Positions 7,557 through 10,000 of a stretch of DNA of 10,000 nt are shown one piece after another. Made by a program: the position numbers and the translations under genes. The stretch spans positions 62,104,787 through 62,114,786 of the forward strand of contig CM031604.1 in NCBI GenBank assembly GCA_018398815.1. The letters are read 5' to 3'. This stretch comes from Conus ventricosus (taxonomy: Eukaryota > Mollusca > Gastropoda > Neogastropoda > Conidae). Position 1 is the first letter of the stretch; every line of letters starts with the position of its first letter. Below the pieces are notes generated by a model that was not told where the DNA came from, did not search any database, and saw only the letters and a list, made by a program, of their open reading frames with translations.

Positions 7557-7837
7557 AGAGGAGAGAGAGAGAACATTGAGGAGTTGCGTGCACAGAGAGA
7601 GAGATGTGAGACGAGAGAGAGAGGAAAGAGAGAGACGCGTCGTACGGGGGAGGCGCATCAGAGATGAGACGGTAAGCTTGAGCGGACGAGGGCAGAGAGA
7701 TGATTGAGAGTGGCGATTGCGGGGACGGAGGAATGTTTTGGCATGGAGAGGGAGAGAGAGAGGGGACAAGAGGGTCGACGAGAGGAGAGTAGAGACTAGT
7801 GAGAAGAGGAAGAGAGAGAGAGAGATGGTGAGAGAGA

Positions 7838-7871
<34 letters not shown>

Positions 7872-7935
7872 GAAAGGAGAGAGGTGAAAGGAGAGAGAGA
7901 GAGAGAGAGGACAGACAGAGACAGAGAGAGAACTC
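7557..7935. repeat. Long imperfect (GA)n purine block
   Basis: About 380 bases of GA-dominated sequence with purer tracts at 7814-7868 and 7890-7910. The 153- and 189-codon minus-strand frames are its Ser-Leu translation and not genes. Triplex (H-DNA) potential. Confidence 0.9.
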
Positions 7936-8045
7936 GGAAACCACAATGCACAGAGTTTTAAAGTTTGGTATATGATAGTGTCTATTCCACAGTCTGTCCC
8001 TTTTCCGCTACTTTTATGAAGGTGATGATTCATCACGAGACAGAC
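7936..8045. other. Short unique island
   Basis: Non-repetitive AT-leaning sequence followed by (CAGA)3 at about 8038-8050. No gene signal. Confidence 0.5.
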
Positions 8046-8052
8046 AGACAGA

Positions 8053-8507
8053 GACACCACACACACACACTACGATGCACAACACACACCACACTCTCAC
8101 ACACACACCACAACACAATTTAACACAACACGACACACACACACACACTCTCTCTCTTCTATCTCTCTCTCTCTCTATTTCACACACACACAACACACAC
8201 ACACGGCCGGCACGCAACGCACGCACGCACGCCACCGCACGCCAAAGACACACACACACACCACACACACACACACACACACAACACACACACACACACC
8301 ACACACCCACACCACGCAGTGCACGCACGCACGCACGCCACGCGCGCACATCACAGCCACACGTAACACACGCGATACACACACTACTCCATAAAAAACA
8401 CATACACATACACTATACACCTACGCGCGCGCGCTGCACACACACGTGACACCTCTCTCTCTCTTCTCACTCATCTCTTCTCTCTCCATCCTTCTCTCTG
8501 TCTGTCT
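8053..8507. repeat. AC, CT and GCAC compound repeat block
   Basis: AC repeats (8056-8146), CT (8148-8176), AC (8181-8204), ACGC/GCAC units (8211-8232 and 8321-8338), more AC, a (GC)n patch (8424-8434), then CT (8453-8507). Almost every interruption is one missing base (CACCAC, CAACAC). Val-Cys and His-Thr frames are artefacts. Confidence 0.9.
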
Positions 8508-8905
8508 ACTCACCAAACATTACACACAGCAGAGCTGTCCACGCGCTCATTAACACATACAGCGCCCACCGCTTTGTTTTTACCACACGCCCTTCCCCAT
8601 GTCGCGTGGATGCACAAGAATGGATGTATCGTCGTTTCTTTTAATCCGTTGAATAAGCACTGCCAGGCCCGTGTATGGTGTAGAAAACCAAGACTCGACA
8701 TTACTGCAAGGTGAACAAGCTGTAAAACAAGGTGCAACGGTAAGCCTGTTGTAAAAAACCACGCAGTTTGACAGACACAGGCTAAGCGATTTTTGTTTGT
8801 TTATTTCCGATGACTCCCGTCATCTTCGACGGTCGCAAGAATGACGTGATTGAAACAGTCAGACACAGTGCTTTCCCCTGAGAGCTGCCAGGGCTGAATC
8901 GGATT
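8508..8905. other. Unique island with a possible minus-strand exon (weak)
   Basis: Normal-complexity sequence. On the minus strand, TTGTTTTACAG ends at 8720, giving an acceptor-like site, and GGTGAGT at 8514-8508 gives a strong donor-like site. The 206 bases between them are open in one frame (peptide starting LVHLAVMSSLGF and ending SSAVCNV). A second minus frame (8580-8762) is open for 60 residues. No domain recognised. A perfect 6-bp stem, 4-base loop hairpin lies at 8809-8824, and TGACGTGA (CRE-like half-site) at 8842-8849. An exon remains a guess. Confidence 0.2.
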
Positions 8906-9302
8906 CCTTCTCTCTCTCTGTGCTCTGTCTCTGTCTCTGTCCTCTCTCTTCTTGTCTTTGTTATGATCTGGCTCTCTCTGTCTCTGTATCTCCTCTTGTC
9001 TAGCTGGTCCTACTCTCTGTCTCGTCTCTCAGAACTGCCTCTCTGTTGTCTGTTTGTTCTGTCTGTCTTCTCTGCCTTCTCGCTCTCGTTTCTTCCTCTC
9101 CCACCCCTCTCCCTTCCACTCCCCCCTCTCTCTCTCTTTCCACTCTCGTTCTCTCGCTTCCTCTGGCTCCTATCTTTCCTCTCTGTCTGTCTGTCTGTCT
9201 GTACTCATTGTTCGCATTCTCTCAGTCTTTGTTTTTCTGCGTCTGTCTGTTTGTTCTGTGTGCCTGACTGTCTGTCTGTCTGCCCTGTCTGTCTGTCTTT
9301 CT
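8906..9302. repeat. Pyrimidine block, CT and TCTG repeats
   Basis: CT-rich sequence with CTGT units early, C-rich patches at 9098-9130, then (TCTG)n tracts at 9184-9202 and 9240-9300. The 135-codon plus-strand frame here is Ser/Leu/Cys low complexity. Confidence 0.9.
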
Positions 9303-9576
9303 CGGCTAAAGCAGCCGTTTTTGGCGGAGAACTCGTTCTAGTGAATTGTTTCATGAGCGTTATCTGGTGACTCTTGAAGAAGACCGTTCTTTGTCGAGTG
9401 CTGTGCTGATCGTGTTCGTGTAGGTTACACCCCGTACACTGTCAGGAAGGGAAATCTCAATATGAGGGAAGAGAAGACAGTAAACAGTAAAGAACAAATA
9501 CAGTATAGTAAGGTCACTTTTGTTCCCTTGCAGGGTAGAATGACATTACACGCCCATCACTCCGCAACGAATCGAT
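9303..9576. other. Unique non-coding DNA
   Basis: Mixed sequence. TTGTTCCCTTGCAG at 9520-9533 resembles an acceptor, but two of the following frames stop quickly, and the third reads MTLHAHHSATNRC then a stop. No gene supported. Confidence 0.55.
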
Positions 9577-9655
9577 GCTTCTGACACGAATGGGCCCCAA
9601 CAGCTTCTGACACCTGAATGGCCCCAGCAGAAATGACAAATCTGATGCACCTACA
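9577..9655. repeat. 26/27-bp tandem duplication
   Basis: GCTTCTGACAC..GAATGG..CCCCA..CA occurs at 9577-9602 and again at 9603-9629 with small indels. The segment 9630-9655 aligns as a decayed third unit (shared TGACA, CTGA, TG, CC, CA). Confidence 0.65.
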
Positions 9656-9682
9656 GGAAACAAACAAGGACGAATTCCTCCT

Positions 9683-9729
9683 CCCCCCCCCCCCCCCTCG
9701 TCCCCTAAAAAAAAAAAGAAAAAAAAAAA
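9683..9729. repeat. C15 and A-rich homopolymers
   Basis: Fifteen C (9683-9697), then after TCGTCCCCT two runs of eleven A separated by one G (9707-9729). Poly-Phe and poly-Gly minus frames across it are artefacts. Confidence 0.9.
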
Positions 9730-9883
9730 GGGATGTTCCATGCTTGCCCATACCCCTTAGTTACTGACACATCTACACAGCAACAACAACGGGGAGAAAG
9801 GAAACCAACACACACACGTACATGTATTCAGGACTGGCACAGCAGTTTGTGAGGGTTATTCTGCGCCTTGTTATGTGTGTGTA
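9730..9883. other. Non-coding spacer
   Basis: Short CAA (9780-9790), AC (about 9808-9816) and GT (about 9874-9882) runs in otherwise plain sequence. No gene. Confidence 0.55.
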
Positions 9884-10000
9884 CTTTGTATTATGATTTC
9901 GTTCGATTGTATGTTGAATTTCGGCGATTGTATGTTGATTCGCCAATTGTTTTTCGATTCGGCGATTGTGTTTTGATTCGGCGATTGTATTTTGATTCGG
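9884..10000. repeat. 19-bp tandem repeat running off the edge
   Basis: Five consecutive units start at 9904, 9925, 9944, 9963 and 9982. The last two are exact 19-mers of the form CGATTGT(A/G)TTTTGATTCGG; earlier units carry substitutions and one is 21 bases. A more decayed unit seems to precede them at 9884-9903. The array gets more regular toward the window end, so it probably continues beyond it. This looks like the edge of a minisatellite or satellite array. Confidence 0.9.

Noticed and set aside
7483..8066. 153- and 189-codon minus-strand frames
   Set aside because: Ser-Leu translation of imperfect GA repeats; the frame is kept open by composition.
8809..8824. 6-bp stem, 4-base loop hairpin as a histone 3' stem-loop
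   Set aside because: The geometry matches, but the stem and loop bases (GATGAC, TCCC) do not fit the histone consensus and no histone gene is near.
9707..9729. A-rich run as a retroposon tail
   Set aside because: No retroposed body, no target duplication, and a G interrupts it; a simple homopolymer is enough.
9884..10000. CRISPR array
   Set aside because: The 19-bp units are contiguous with no spacers, and the window is eukaryotic in character.

Overview
This is a stretch of eukaryotic, non-coding, extremely microsatellite-rich genomic DNA. I could not support any protein-coding gene, RNA gene, CRISPR array or intact mobile element in it. The long open frames (up to about 190 codons) mostly run through (GT)n, (GA)n, (CT)n, poly-C or poly-G tracts and translate to His-Thr, Glu-Arg, Ser-Leu, Val-Cys or Pro/Gly repeats; they are by-products of low complexity. 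Dense GA/CT, GT/AC, TCTG and GCAC repeats, long G/C homopolymers and a short dispersed element that abuts pentanucleotide repeats suggest an invertebrate metazoan. My impression is a mollusc, perhaps a gastropod, but that is recollection of style and not something the window proves.

Layout. Positions 1-1200 are AT-rich, CpG-poor unique DNA. They hold two adjacent perfect palindromes (363-374 and 380-403) and one copy of a dispersed element (901-960) lying inside a CAG repeat. Positions 1214-1845 carry a long (GT)n array, an A17 run, a T-rich stretch and a (GA)n array. Positions 1880-2230 are a short CpG-retaining island with a tight cluster of transcription-factor-like motifs. Positions 2565-2770 contain a polypyrimidine tract followed by a possible, unproven exon.

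From about 2.9 to 9.3 kb the DNA alternates between pyrimidine-rich and purine-rich blocks of a few hundred bases, separated by islands of normal complexity (3820-4060, 4741-5304, 5893-6535, 7352-7556, 7936-8045, 8508-8905). A second copy of the dispersed element lies at 6821-6873. A compound GT-GC-AT-GT tract of almost continuous purine/pyrimidine alternation occupies 5306-5523. The right end (9303-10000) is more ordinary DNA with a 26/27-bp tandem duplication, a C15/A-rich segment, and a 19-bp tandem repeat that runs off the window edge.

No genes can be shown to work together here. The points most worth checking are the two-copy dispersed element, the 19-bp satellite at the edge, the strand-alternating low-complexity block (biology or assembly artefact), the CpG-retaining island, and a short peptide match between two minus-strand islands.
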